Assembly: GCF_019968905.1 (NCBI RefSeq)
Contig: NZ_CP079946.1
Location: 186,001 to 250,000 of the forward strand
Length of the DNA: 64,000 nt
Direction: 5' to 3'
Origin: Corallococcus sp. EGB
GTDB taxonomy: Bacteria; Myxococcota; Myxococcia; Myxococcales; Myxococcaceae
Under the pieces are notes generated by a model, which was not told the DNA's origin, ran no database searches, and saw only the letters and a list, made by a program, of their open reading frames with translations. Within the stretch, counting starts at the first letter, position 1; each line of letters opens with the position of its first letter. This document shows positions 1 to 8,265 of this stretch, one piece after another. A program made the translations under genes and the position numbers.

Positions 1-215
1 GGGTGGTTTTTGTGACGGGTGGCGGACACTTGGGGCGTGTTGCCCGGCTGCCCTGCGTCCAGACGCGAGGGCCGGGGCGGCGGGGGTGGGCACGGCCGGG
101 ACCCATCCCCACCCTTCACCCCGTGCCGCGCCGCGCCAGGGCCCCGGGAGGGGCCCGGGCGGCAGGGGGGATGGGGGGAGGCGCGGCCCCCGCTTCGAAG
201 GAAGGGAGACGGCCG

Positions 216-860
216 ATGGATGCCATCACGTTGCTGAAGGCGGACCACAAGACGGTGGAGCAGCTGTTCCGCAAGTTCGAGAAGGCGGGCGACCACGCGC
301 TGGCGCACAAGCGCAAGCTGGTGGACGAGATGGTGCGGGAGCTGTCCATCCACGCCGCCATCGAGGAGCAGGTCTTCTACCCCGCCGTGCGCGCGCGTTC
401 GGCGGACCTGTCCGAGGACGTGCTGCGTTCGCTGGAGGAGCACCACGTGGTGAAGTGGGTGCTGTCGGAGCTGGACACGCTGCCGCCAGAGTCCGAGCGC
501 TTCGTCGCGAAGGTGCACGTGCTGATGGAGAACGTGCGCGCGCACGTCCTGGAGGAGGAGCAGTACCTCTTCCCGGAGGTGAAGAAGGTCTTCAAGCCGC
601 AGGAGCTGCGGCAGGTGGGCGGGGCGCTGGAGCTGGCGAAGAAGGCCGCGCCCACGCACCCGCACCCGGCCGCGCCGGACACCCCGCCGGGCAACCTGCT
701 GACGGGCGCGGTGGCGGCGGTGATGGACATGGGCCGGGACGCGCTGCGCGTCGCGCGCCGCAAGGCCGTCACGCAGGTGCGGAAGTCCGCGCCGCGTCCG
801 CTGCGCAAGCCGCTGGAGTCAATGATGTCGCGGGATTCGGTGGGCGAATCGCTCCACTGA
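216..860 (+). CDS. hemerythrin domain-containing protein
   Basis: 214-residue cytoplasmic protein. The first ~130 residues form a hemerythrin-like four-helix bundle with the expected spaced histidines and acids: DHKTVEQLF near residue 10, the HAAIEEQVFYP helix near 45, EEHHVVKWVL near 75 and HVLEEEQYLFP near 110. These would ligate a non-haem di-iron centre; the family binds O2 or NO or senses iron and redox state. The ~70-residue tail is Pro/Ala- and basic-rich and looks disordered. I chose ATG 216 because a purine-rich GAAGGGAG lies about 7 nt upstream; the open frame continues to position 3 but that part does not look like protein. It stands alone, co-directional with the SIMPL gene. The exact role is not deducible. 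Confidence 0.9.
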   Translation: MDAITLLKADHKTVEQLFRKFEKAGDHALAHKRKLVDEMVRELSIHAAIEEQVFYPAVRARSADLSEDVLRSLEEHHVVKWVLSELDTLPPESERFVAKVHVLMENVRAHVLEEEQYLFPEVKKVFKPQELRQVGGALELAKKAAPTHPHPAAPDTPPGNLLTGAVAAVMDMGRDALRVARRKAVTQVRKSAPRPLRKPLESMMSRDSVGESLH

Positions 861-982
861 CCGGGCGTCCGGCGCCGGACGTCCTGGGCCGGTGAATGTT
901 CGCCGGGGCTGGGGCGTCCAGAGGGGCATGAGAGGCTTCGCGCCTGAAGCGCGAGGTCCTTGGGCCCTGGGAAGGAGGCGCC

Positions 983-1735
983 ATGTCCGCTGTTCGCAGG
1001 ATGTTGACGACGCTGGTGATGCTCGCGGGTTTCACGGCCGCGGCGCAGTCGCAGATTCCGCCGCCGGGTTCACCGCAGCCCCGGCCGCCGGTGGATCCGC
1101 AGGTGCGCACGCTGCGCGTGGAGGGCACGGGCGAGGTGAAGGCGCAGCCCGACGAGGCCTTCATCGACGTGGCGGTGGAGACGTCCGCCCCGAACGCGAA
1201 GGCCGCGGGTGAAGAGAACGCGAAGCGGATGGAGAAGGTGCTCGCGGCGCTGACGGGCGCGGGCATCGCGAAGCGGGACCTGCAGACGCGCAACTACAAC
1301 GTCTATCCCGAGTACACGCCGGCGCCGCCGCAGGGCGGTGAGCCGAAGCTCAAGGGCTACCGGGTGAGCAACCTGGTGAGCGTGCACGTGACGGACCTGT
1401 CCAAGGTGGGGAGCCTGCTGGACAAGGCGCTGGCGGCGGGAGCGAACCGGGTGGACTCCGTGCGCTTCGGGCTGAGCCGCGAGGACGCGGTGCAGGGCGA
1501 GGCGCTGCGGCAGGCGGTGGCCCGGGCGCGCAAGTCCGCGGAGGTGCTGGCCGCGTCGCTCAACGTGAAGCTGGGCGCGGTGCTGGACGCGAGCACGGTG
1601 ACGGAAGCGCCGCGCCTGTATCCGGCCACCTTCGCCATGGACATGGCCGAGTCGCGCGCCGCGCCCATGACGCCCATCCAGCCGGAGGAGCAGACGGTGC
1701 AGGCGAAGGTCACGCTCATCTTCGCGATCCAGTAG
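983..1735 (+). CDS. SIMPL domain-containing periplasmic protein (DUF541)
   Basis: 250 residues. A signal peptide is visible (hydrophobic stretch followed by AAAQS near residue 22), then a Pro-rich linker, then a SIMPL/DUF541 domain from about residue 40 to the end (VEGTGEVKAQPDEAFIDVAVET, split here only by its typical beta-strand pattern, and RNYNVYPEY near 105). Family members are periplasmic or envelope proteins of uncertain biochemistry, some linked to oxidative stress. The start is well supported by GAAGGAGG 5 nt upstream. The last 34 nt of this gene recur, 32/34 identical, at 4494-4527 (see findings). Confidence 0.88.
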   Translation: MSAVRRMLTTLVMLAGFTAAAQSQIPPPGSPQPRPPVDPQVRTLRVEGTGEVKAQPDEAFIDVAVETSAPNAKAAGEENAKRMEKVLAALTGAGIAKRDLQTRNYNVYPEYTPAPPQGGEPKLKGYRVSNLVSVHVTDLSKVGSLLDKALAAGANRVDSVRFGLSREDAVQGEALRQAVARARKSAEVLAASLNVKLGAVLDASTVTEAPRLYPATFAMDMAESRAAPMTPIQPEEQTVQAKVTLIFAIQ

Positions 1736-2097
1736 TACGGAGGGCCCTCGCGGCTCCTTGGCATGTGCTCGGCGGCATGCGCCATCCGTTCTGGCTGAGG
1801 TGTCGGACCCGGCGGTTGTGACCGGGTCCGGCACGCCAGACCGGAGTGCACCCAGGAGGCGCGAGCGATGGGCCGCCGCTGGTGGGCGGTGCTTGGGTCA
1901 CGGCTTCTTCCCATTGCCGGCGGGGTGGCCCTCACGGTGCTGCATGCCACCCTGCGTGTGTAGCGAGGCCACCGCCAGCCGTCGGAGGACGGGGCGGATC
2001 CGGTCATTCCAGGAGCGCGTTCGCCCGCATGGGACGTGTTTGAATACGCCGCCCACGGCAACCGTCGGTGGCGGTCACATCTGTCCCAGGGCCTTGC
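1736..2097. other. gene-poor spacer between SIMPL and Sel1 genes
   Basis: A 362-bp interval with no convincing gene. It contains a strong hairpin at 1800-1834. The remainder shows no clear promoter that I can defend, although the lipoprotein gene at 2098 must be transcribed from here. Confidence 0.5.
1800..1834. terminator. hairpin, possible terminator after SIMPL gene
   Basis: Inverted repeat with 13-nt arms (1800-1812 and 1822-1834), one G-T wobble and a 9-nt loop, 65 bp after the SIMPL stop codon. There is no T-tract on either side, so if it terminates it is not a classical Rho-independent site. Very stable, which is its main support. Confidence 0.45.
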
Positions 2098-4362
2098 ATG
2101 CGCGTGCCGTTCCGAGGTGGCTCCTCCTTCGTCCCGGTCCGGTGCCTGGTGCACCTCTTCGCACTGGCCCTCCTGGCGACCTCGTGCGCCACCGTCCCCC
2201 CACCTCCCGCGTCACCCCAGGAGGGGTGTGCCCGCGGGAGCGCCGCGCAATGCCTGCTCGCGCTGGACGCCATTGCTGCCCCAGCGGCGCTCGAGCCGCG
2301 GTGCACCGAGGGGGAGGCCTTCGCCTGCTTCGCCCTGGGCAATGCCTTCATCGATGGAAAGGGGGTCGAGAGAGATATCGAGCGGGGGCTCGACCTGCTC
2401 TCTCGGGCCTGTGAGCGAAACCATCCCGTGGCATGCGCTCTGGCCGGAGATGTGCTCCAGAGGAATCGCGGGGTGAAGCTGCTGTCCGAGGAGGCTCAGT
2501 CACTCCTCGCGAAGGGGTGTGCACTCGGGGATGGCGCGGGCTGCCTGACCCTGGGGACCATTCATGAGCAGGGGGATGGGATGAGCATCGACCAACGCCC
2601 GAGGCGATTCGAACGCGCGGCCCCGCTCTACCGTCGCGCCTGCGAGCTCGGGACCTCGACAGGCTGCATCGCGCTGGGAATGCTCCACCATCGAGGGTTG
2701 GGCGTCCGGCAGGACGACGCCAAGGCCCTGAAGCTGTTCCAGAGAGCCTGCGAGCTCGACTCGCCCCGACACTGCCTGTTCCTGGGACTGGCCCATGCCT
2801 CGGGCCGGGGTGTCCGCCAGGACGCCGAGCGTGCGCGTGCCATCCTCGAACCGGCGTGCCGGGCGGGAGAGGAGGGCGCATGCGAGGCATTGACGTCCAT
2901 GGTGCCGAGACGCAAGTCGCTCCATCTCCCTCGTCCCATTGCCATCGCGGCTCACGGTGAGCGCCTCTACCTGTTGGCCCGTGACGACACCCGGATGCGC
3001 CACTCGCTGTGGGACCTGGAACCCGACGGGCGCGTCACCGAGGTTCCCCTGCCATCTCCAGACGAGCCGTGGACCCACGTGGCCAGCCACGTGGACGGCA
3101 CGGTGTGGCTCGCCAGCTCCCGCCAGGTAGCCCGCCGCGCCCCCGACGGCGCATGGACGCAGGGATCGCTGGGGGAGAGCGCACTCTGTTCCATCAACAC
3201 CTTGGTGGCGCTACCCGATGGGCGAGTGGTGGTCCGGCGCACGAGGGGGGCCGCGTGTCCTGGGGCCAATCCGGGCCCGAAGCCGTCACCAGCTCAGCTC
3301 GAGCGTTTCTACCGGAGCAACCTGGCCCGCTTCACGGACCCGGCTGTCTACGAGGGGCGGTTGCTTTCCCTGGACCTCCACCCCTCGAAGGTGAACCTCA
3401 AGCCTGAGGCCCGGGTCGGCGTCGCGTTCTCGGAAGGTCGCCTGGCGCCCTTCGAGATGCACCAGGGGTGGGCGGTGACGGATGCGATTTCGCGAGGGCT
3501 GTTTTCCGGAGCGCTGACCCTCGAGACCGCGGCTGCCCATGCGGGTCAGGAGCTTGGCGCGGAGGTCGCGACCGTCAGCTCCCTCGAAGCGGCGGCGTAC
3601 GACCCCCAGCTCTGGTTGGCGCTCGACGAGGTCGAAGAGGGCCAGCTCGTGGGCCCGGTGAAGAGCTCCGTTCAAGTGGGCGACTTGACCGTTGGGACGG
3701 TGAAGTTCGCTGTCTGGACCCGCAAGCGTCCCGCGCGGGTCCACCCCTTCGAGGAGGTGCGCACCCTGATAGCGGATGTGTACTTCGCGAGGGCGTGGAC
3801 AGACGAGCTCATCGTCGTGGACCGTGAGCTGACCCTGGACCGGGGAAGCGTTTTGACGGGAGTCGATGACACCCACTTCGACGTCGTTCCCCTGCCAGAT
3901 GGATTCATCACCGTCGGCCATCACCCGGTGCACTTCGGGGGAACCCAGTGGAAGGAGGACTCACTCCTCCTGCGCGCGGTGAGGCAGTGGCGGGTGATGG
4001 ACGCGGCCCTGTGGGGAGAGCAGCTGTTGGTCACGACGGAAATGGGGGGCTACCGGCTCCTGGGGTTGGATGGAGTCGCCAGCCCGAGGCTGCCCGTCCC
4101 GCGCTCCCATTGGGGTCGCGGACTCGTCCCCATCTCACCGGAGCGGTGGCGTGAGGTGAGTGCGGCTTCGGTCATCGAGTTCAGCCGGGACGGGCGACTT
4201 CTTTCCAAGCGCAGCCTGCCGATGGACGGAGGCGACCTGGGGTGCATCGTCCATCCGCAGGACGTCGCCGCGAGCCCCGGCGCCACCTGGATCCTCTGTA
4301 ACAGGGACGACCTCCTGCGCTTCGAGCCCATGGGGATGACTCGCTTCGTCGCGTCGCCGTGA
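2098..4362 (+). CDS. Sel1-repeat lipoprotein with propeller-like and parvulin-like regions
   Basis: 754 residues from ATG 2098, chosen because it opens a lipoprotein signal ending in LLATSC. Residues ~35-270 are Cys-rich Sel1/TPR-like repeats with recurring GxAxxCLxLG and GxGVxxDxxxA patterns, like the beta-lactamase-like Cys-rich proteins. Residues ~275-395 have beta-propeller-style blades (DGTVWLAS, PDGRVVV). Residues ~399-571 (ERFYRSNLARFTDP, EGQLVGPVKS, WTRKRPARVHPFEEV) resemble a PpiC/parvulin peptidyl-prolyl isomerase segment, and propeller-like blades resume after it. Likely an outer-membrane- or periplasm-anchored scaffold or folding factor. The parvulin reading is inference from pattern. 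A copy of the preceding gene's 3' end lies downstream, suggesting that this gene arrived by recombination. Confidence 0.8.
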   Translation: MRVPFRGGSSFVPVRCLVHLFALALLATSCATVPPPPASPQEGCARGSAAQCLLALDAIAAPAALEPRCTEGEAFACFALGNAFIDGKGVERDIERGLDLLSRACERNHPVACALAGDVLQRNRGVKLLSEEAQSLLAKGCALGDGAGCLTLGTIHEQGDGMSIDQRPRRFERAAPLYRRACELGTSTGCIALGMLHHRGLGVRQDDAKALKLFQRACELDSPRHCLFLGLAHASGRGVRQDAERARAILEPACRAGEEGACEALTSMVPRRKSLHLPRPIAIAAHGERLYLLARDDTRMRHSLWDLEPDGRVTEVPLPSPDEPWTHVASHVDGTVWLASSRQVARRAPDGAWTQGSLGESALCSINTLVALPDGRVVVRRTRGAACPGANPGPKPSPAQLERFYRSNLARFTDPAVYEGRLLSLDLHPSKVNLKPEARVGVAFSEGRLAPFEMHQGWAVTDAISRGLFSGALTLETAAAHAGQELGAEVATVSSLEAAAYDPQLWLALDEVEEGQLVGPVKSSVQVGDLTVGTVKFAVWTRKRPARVHPFEEVRTLIADVYFARAWTDELIVVDRELTLDRGSVLTGVDDTHFDVVPLPDGFITVGHHPVHFGGTQWKEDSLLLRAVRQWRVMDAALWGEQLLVTTEMGGYRLLGLDGVASPRLPVPRSHWGRGLVPISPERWREVSAASVIEFSRDGRLLSKRSLPMDGGDLGCIVHPQDVAASPGATWILCNRDDLLRFEPMGMTRFVASP

Positions 4363-4493
4363 TCGTCTCCGTTGCCCTCGGAAGCGGACGCCCGCCGCAC
4401 GGAAGTCCTCGTCGAATCTCCACCGCGTCCCCCGGCTCCGCTGCGCCTCCACCTCCTCTTTCAGCTTCGCTGCGTGAGGTTTCCTGTCGCCCT

Positions 4494-4527
4494 GGCGAAG
4501 GTGACGCTCATCTTCGCCATCCAGTAG
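4494..4527 (+). repeat. duplicated 3' end of the SIMPL gene (remnant)
   Basis: These 34 nt match 1702-1735, the last codons and stop of the SIMPL gene, at 32 of 34 positions and in the same orientation. The two copies bracket the Sel1 lipoprotein gene and its spacer. There is no start or upstream coding here, so this is a remnant and not a gene. It marks a likely recombination junction. Confidence 0.75.
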
Positions 4528-4554
4528 GCGCCGGGAGCACGGTGCCCCGCTGGC

Positions 4555-5028
4555 TCATCTCACGAGGAAGTCGGCCAGCGAGGACACGTCTGTCGCGCAG
4601 TGGCCGCCATAGAGCGGGTGCCACTCGGTCCTGACGCCACGCTGACGGGCAAGGTGGGCCAGGCGCTCGGTGCCTTCGTAGTTGCCGTACGCATCGTAGA
4701 GGCCGCAGGAGAGATAGAGCTCTGGCGCGTCCGGCCCTGCTTGCGCGGCCAGTTGCAGGGGCGAGACGCGGCGCCATTCGGCTTCGTCGGCCACGTACTT
4801 GCGTCCGTGGTGGTGATAGACGATGTCACCGTTGGTGCCCCCGGCGGCCTTGTTGACGCAGTAGCGCAGGGGGCCCTGCACGTCGCACTGCTGACTCGCG
4901 GGCGTGAACGAAGCCCTTGTGTCACCGCGGCGGCGCGTGAGCTGCGTCCACGTGAACCAGAGCACGAGGGCAAGCAGTGCAACAGGCAGCAGGTATCGAA
5001 CCCGCCGTCCTGGGCGAGGGAGGGTCAT
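4555..5028 (-). pseudogene. internally deleted alpha/beta-hydrolase (esterase-like) protein
   Basis: 157 residues from the ATG at 5028. Order: N-terminal membrane anchor (~10-30), then CDVQGPLRYC, then an oxyanion-type strand and turn (DIVYHHHGR), then directly a C-terminal esterase end containing LYLSCGLYDAYG (acid residue) and YGGHC (catalytic His). No GxSxG nucleophile elbow exists, and only ~50 residues separate HHHG from the acid, where a full fold needs well over 100. This looks like an in-frame internal deletion. It begins 2 nt after the stop of the membrane-protein gene, so it is translationally linked to the PadR operon. It may be a dead esterase or a repurposed fragment; the reading frame is still open. 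Confidence 0.6.
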
Positions 5029-5030
5029 GG

Positions 5031-6200
5031 TCAGGCCAGTGCGACCCTTGAATGGAGGTCGCGCGGAGCCTGCGGCTTGTCGGACGGGGCGGCTGCTGAG
5101 CTGCCCCGCGATTCCACCGGCCTCGGCAGGGTCGAAAGGCTCAGGACGTAGCCGAGGATCGCGCTGCCGCCATAACCCACGACCGGTGTCGGGTAATTGC
5201 CAAGCGCGGCCGCGAGGAGCGCCGCAAGCCACGCGGCCCCGAAGGCGACACAGGCCGCGCGGCTGTCCTCGTCACCGGACCGAACGAACATCACAGGGAC
5301 GAGCAGCAGGGCCGAGCCGGTCACCACGGCCAGTCCGGCAAGGGCATGGATCGCGAAGGCAGAAGAGAGGATTTGGTCGACGAAAGGCGCGGCTGGAAGC
5401 GCGTCGGGGCGCAGCAGCGTCACCCCGAACGCCAGGAGGCTGGCCGTGAATGCCAGATGACTCGGCCGGTCCGCGCGCTTCGCCGCGACGGTCGCCAGCG
5501 CGGCTGTCATCATGGCCGCCATCGCACGATCGGGCTGGAGTGCCATGGCCAGGGCGGCAACGATGACCCCCGTCGTCGCAAGTGGGGTGCGCGTCCGGGA
5601 GAATCGGGCAAGCATGAGCGGCAGAAGGACAAGGCTCGGTTGCACGGTCACGCCGCCGAGCTTGACCCAGCGAGCCGCCCCCTCGACGCGGAGGCCAGCG
5701 AGTGCGGTGGCGAGCAGCAGGACCGAGAGGCCCAATATCAGGGCTCCGGACAAGCGCCCTTCCGTCTCCGGGATGCGGCTGACGAGGGGCAGCAGGACAA
5801 GTCCGAGGACGAGAGCGCCAGCGTTGATGCCGAGGTATCGGACAGGCGCGCCGGCAAGCGTCATGTAGACGAGCCCCATGGCGACCGCCCCGGCCGCGCA
5901 AAGCGCACCGACGGCACGCGGGCTGTGCAACGTGCCGGAGCCCCTGTTCGCGCCTGCTCGTGACGCACGGACAGCCGCTCCAAGCAGGGCGACGAAGGGC
6001 TGCATCAGGAGCATGCCGATGGCACGCGGCGCCAATCCGCAGACGCTTGCGAGCGCGAACGACAGGGCCTTGGTGTCCTCGGGGATTTGCGCGACCTCGT
6101 AGCGGAGGGCCAGCCCCCAGTCGCGCATCTGTGGCGGCAGGATCGACTGCAGGGCGCGACACAGCACGTTCGCCACAAGCCGTTGGACTCGGACGCTCAT
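5031..6200 (-). CDS. multi-spanning membrane protein, SEDS-like core, PadR-linked
   Basis: 389 residues from the ATG at 6200, overlapping the PadR gene by 4 nt (ATGA). The N-terminal ~55 residues (RDWGLALRYEVAQIPED) form a soluble or amphipathic prefix of the kind found before permease domains. About ten hydrophobic segments follow. The middle contains ARWVKLGGVTVQPS and, ~35 residues later, ALQPDRAM. These are laid out like the GA-RW--LG----QPSE and QPDLG signatures of FtsW/RodA/SpoVE (SEDS) polymerases, with the key acidic positions altered. Function unknown; a divergent SEDS-like protein is my inference. Confidence 0.6.
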   Translation of the reverse strand: MSVRVQRLVANVLCRALQSILPPQMRDWGLALRYEVAQIPEDTKALSFALASVCGLAPRAIGMLLMQPFVALLGAAVRASRAGANRGSGTLHSPRAVGALCAAGAVAMGLVYMTLAGAPVRYLGINAGALVLGLVLLPLVSRIPETEGRLSGALILGLSVLLLATALAGLRVEGAARWVKLGGVTVQPSLVLLPLMLARFSRTRTPLATTGVIVAALAMALQPDRAMAAMMTAALATVAAKRADRPSHLAFTASLLAFGVTLLRPDALPAAPFVDQILSSAFAIHALAGLAVVTGSALLLVPVMFVRSGDEDSRAACVAFGAAWLAALLAAALGNYPTPVVGYGGSAILGYVLSLSTLPRPVESRGSSAAAPSDKPQAPRDLHSRVALA

Positions 6201-6508
6201 GTCGTTGCCTCGCGAAGGCCGGAGCGAGCAGCCACCTTGCGCTCTGGCGGATTGTCGCGCGCGAGCTGCACCCCGCTTGGAGTCAGGCGATAGGCGTGCC
6301 TCGGCGGCCGCCCGCCCTCGGTGGGCTGTTGCCACTCGGCTTCGAGATGGCCCTGGGCTTCGAGGCGGATCAGCAGCGGGTAGAGCGTGCCCGACTTCAC
6401 GCCTGCAAGACGGCACAACTCATACCCGTGCGACCAGCCCGCGCCAGCATCCAGCAGCGCGGCAAGAACGGAGCGGGCGTGGTTCGACAACGCGCGGGTT
6501 CGTGGCAT
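6197..6508 (-). CDS. PadR-family transcriptional regulator
   Basis: 103-residue winged-helix regulator. The DNA-binding part is residues ~10-75, with the PadR hallmarks GYELCRLAGVKSGTLYPLLIRLE and the wing GRPPRHAYRLTPSG. There is little C-terminal dimerisation region, so it belongs to the short PadR type. It is the first gene of a three-gene operon with the membrane protein (4-nt overlap) and the deleted esterase. The ATG lacks a Shine-Dalgarno; a TAGATT hexamer 7 nt upstream suggests a leaderless transcript. A perfect palindrome covers this promoter and is the likely autoregulatory operator. Confidence 0.9.
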   Translation of the reverse strand: MPRTRALSNHARSVLAALLDAGAGWSHGYELCRLAGVKSGTLYPLLIRLEAQGHLEAEWQQPTEGGRPPRHAYRLTPSGVQLARDNPPERKVAARSGLREATT

Positions 6509-6514
6509 GTCTCT

Positions 6515-6542
6515 AAATCTACCTATGTAGATTTAAAGTCAA
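6515..6542 (-). promoter_or_regulatory. PadR promoter with perfect palindromic operator
   Basis: Perfect inverted repeat AAATCTAC-CTAT-GTAGATTT at 6515-6534: 8-bp arms, 4-bp spacer, unusually AT-rich for this genome. It ends 7 bp before the PadR ATG. A TTGACT-like -35 lies at 6537-6542 and a TAGATT -10 at 6516-6521 on the minus strand, so the palindrome covers the -10 and most of the spacer. The 15-bp spacing is short. The layout is what an autorepressor needs. Confidence 0.7.
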
Positions 6543-6545
6543 GGC

Positions 6546-7214
6546 CTACTGAAGTTGCGCTGGCGCCTGTGCCAGCAGCGAGGCGTCTCGGAGCAGGGCT
6601 TCCAATCCCCCCTCACCCTCCGTCACGCGGTAGTACCCGCGTAGCTGTCCGCGGGCGTCCACGAGGACGAAGTGCTCTCCGTGGAAGACGCTGAAGAAGT
6701 CGTCCTCGCCCGCGTCAGCGTCGCGGCCCATCATCACGCGGAAGCCCTCCAGCACGGTCGTCTCCACCTGGTCCAGCGGCCCCGTCAGCAGCGTCCAGTT
6801 GGACGTATCGATGTGATGGTCGCGCGCATAGGCGGTCAGCCGTTCCGGCGTGTCGTGGCGCGGATCCACGCTGAACGAGGCGAAGCGCAGGTCCAGTCCC
6901 TGTTCTCGGGCCTGTCGCTGCACCTTCAGCATCGTCTCCGTGAGCAGCGGGCAGACGGTGGGGCAGCGGGTGAAGAAGAAGTCCGCCACATAGAGGTGGC
7001 CCCGCATGTCGGCGTCGGAGAAGGGCTGTCCCGTCTGCGCCGTCAGCTCGAAGCGCGGAAGCGGCCCGTACAGGGGGAGGTTCTCCGCCGCGATGCGCGC
7101 GCGTTCGCGTTGAACCCGCGGCCACGCGATGGGCAGCAGCGCGAAGGCCAGCGAAAGCGCGAGCCAGGGGAGGGCCCTGCGTGATGCGGGAACGGGGAGG
7201 GGCATGGGCTTCAT
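6546..7214 (-). CDS. SCO family protein (cytochrome oxidase copper assembly)
   Basis: 222 residues from the ATG at 7214. An N-terminal membrane anchor (~15-32) is followed by a thioredoxin-fold SCO1/SenC domain. The copper-binding CxxxC is intact (CPTVC, residues 84-88) and so is the distal His region (FHGEHFVLVD, ~178-185). SCO proteins deliver copper to the CuA site of cytochrome oxidase or act as thiol-disulfide reductases on the outer face of the inner membrane. It is second in a two-gene operon, overlapping the upstream gene by 4 nt. The strongest alternative to copper delivery is a redox role. Confidence 0.92.
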   Translation of the reverse strand: MKPMPLPVPASRRALPWLALSLAFALLPIAWPRVQRERARIAAENLPLYGPLPRFELTAQTGQPFSDADMRGHLYVADFFFTRCPTVCPLLTETMLKVQRQAREQGLDLRFASFSVDPRHDTPERLTAYARDHHIDTSNWTLLTGPLDQVETTVLEGFRVMMGRDADAGEDDFFSVFHGEHFVLVDARGQLRGYYRVTEGEGGLEALLRDASLLAQAPAQLQ

Positions 7215-7735
7215 GGAGGGGGACAGGAGCGCAGACAGCGCGCGTCCGTGACGATGCGTTCGGGAGAGCCTTGGAGCGAGTCGTAGACGCCGCGGACCTG
7301 AAGGCGTTGATCCACCAGCAACAGGAGTCGTCCGCTGTCCCGCAGCGGCTGCCAATCCGGGTGGAGCACCGTGGAGCCGCGCGACGCCGCGAAGACGAGC
7401 CGGAGCGGGACGCCGTCGGTCTCCAGCCGCTCCTGGACCTGTCGCGGGAGTGAATCCGGCTCCTGTGCGAAGTGGATCAGGCTGAGCTGTCCATGAAGCT
7501 GCCCGGCCTCCAGCGGTTGGCCCCGGTCATCGCGCAGAGAGAGCGCGGGCAGCGGGCCATACACAGGAGGCGGTGCCTCCAGCTCCCACGAGGCGTTCGT
7601 GGAGGGCGCCTCCGACCACGCGAAGTCCAGCACCACCATGAGCGCCGCGCACGCGAGCACGGTCACGGTCAACCCCATGGCTCCCAGCACCCCGAAGACC
7701 CACGAACGGGGTTGCGCTGAAGAGAGGGCGGTCAT
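7211..7735 (-). CDS. membrane-anchored SCO/TlpA-like protein lacking the Cys motif
   Basis: 174 residues from the ATG at 7735. A single transmembrane helix (~12-35) is followed by PPPVYGPLPALSLRDDRGQPL, the same lead-in as in the downstream SCO protein (LPLYGPLPRFELTAQTGQPF). The fold is probably thioredoxin-like, but the position of the CxxxC holds no cysteines (HFAQEPDSLP), so it cannot bind copper in the usual way. Translationally coupled to the SCO gene by an ATGA overlap at 7211-7214, suggesting a partner or degenerate duplicate. Confidence in the family is moderate. Confidence 0.75.
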   Translation of the reverse strand: MTALSSAQPRSWVFGVLGAMGLTVTVLACAALMVVLDFAWSEAPSTNASWELEAPPPVYGPLPALSLRDDRGQPLEAGQLHGQLSLIHFAQEPDSLPRQVQERLETDGVPLRLVFAASRGSTVLHPDWQPLRDSGRLLLLVDQRLQVRGVYDSLQGSPERIVTDARCLRSCPPP

Positions 7736-7827
7736 GACGGCGCACCCTCTCGCATCCGGACCGCATGCGCGATGCGACACCTTGTCGCAGAACCCGGGCC
7801 GGCCTCTTCCGCTACACGGCACGGGTG

Positions 7828-8256
7828 ATGAAGACACTGCTGATGGGGATGTTGTTGCTGGGCGCCACGCCCCGGGTCGGGCCCGATGCCGGAAGTGGCG
7901 CGGGGCAGGTGAGCGCGGCCGTCAGTGTGGGGACGACGGTCAGCGCCTCCGGCCGGCTCCGTGTGGAGGTCCTCTCTTCGATGACCCCTCTGCGCAGAGG
8001 CGTTCAGACGTTCCAGGTGCGGCTCACCGACGCCACGTCGGGGAAGCCGGTGTCCGGCGTCGTGCTGTCCGTCCAGCCCTGGATGCCCGCGATGAACCAC
8101 GGCATCTCCGACGTCCCCCGCGTCACCGCACGAGCCCCCGGCACCTTCGAGGTGTCCGACGCGGACCTCTTCATGCCCGGCGTCTGGGAGCTGCGCTTCA
8201 CGCTGAAGGGCACGGTGGAGGACTCCGCGACCGTGACCCTCAAGCTGGGACGGTAG
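7828..8256 (+). CDS. secreted FixH/YtkA-like domain protein
   Basis: 142 residues. A short signal peptide (MKTLLMGMLLLGATP) precedes a beta-sandwich domain with VQPWMPAMNHG near 89-99, the Met/His pattern characteristic of YtkA-like and FixH-like proteins that sit beside copper and respiratory assembly genes. It is divergent from the SCO pair, sharing a 92-bp promoter region, which supports a role in copper or cytochrome-oxidase biogenesis. The start at 7828 is chosen because the signal peptide begins there. No strong ribosome site is visible. Confidence 0.78.
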   Translation: MKTLLMGMLLLGATPRVGPDAGSGAGQVSAAVSVGTTVSASGRLRVEVLSSMTPLRRGVQTFQVRLTDATSGKPVSGVVLSVQPWMPAMNHGISDVPRVTARAPGTFEVSDADLFMPGVWELRFTLKGTVEDSATVTLKLGR

Positions 8257-8265
8257 GCGTGACGC

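Noticed and set aside
1..215. N-terminal extension of the hemerythrin protein from position 3
   Set aside because: Translation there is Gly/Arg/Pro-rich filler; the ribosome site and fold start at 216.
4363..4554. A second SIMPL gene
   Set aside because: Only the last 34 nt are present, with no upstream coding sequence.
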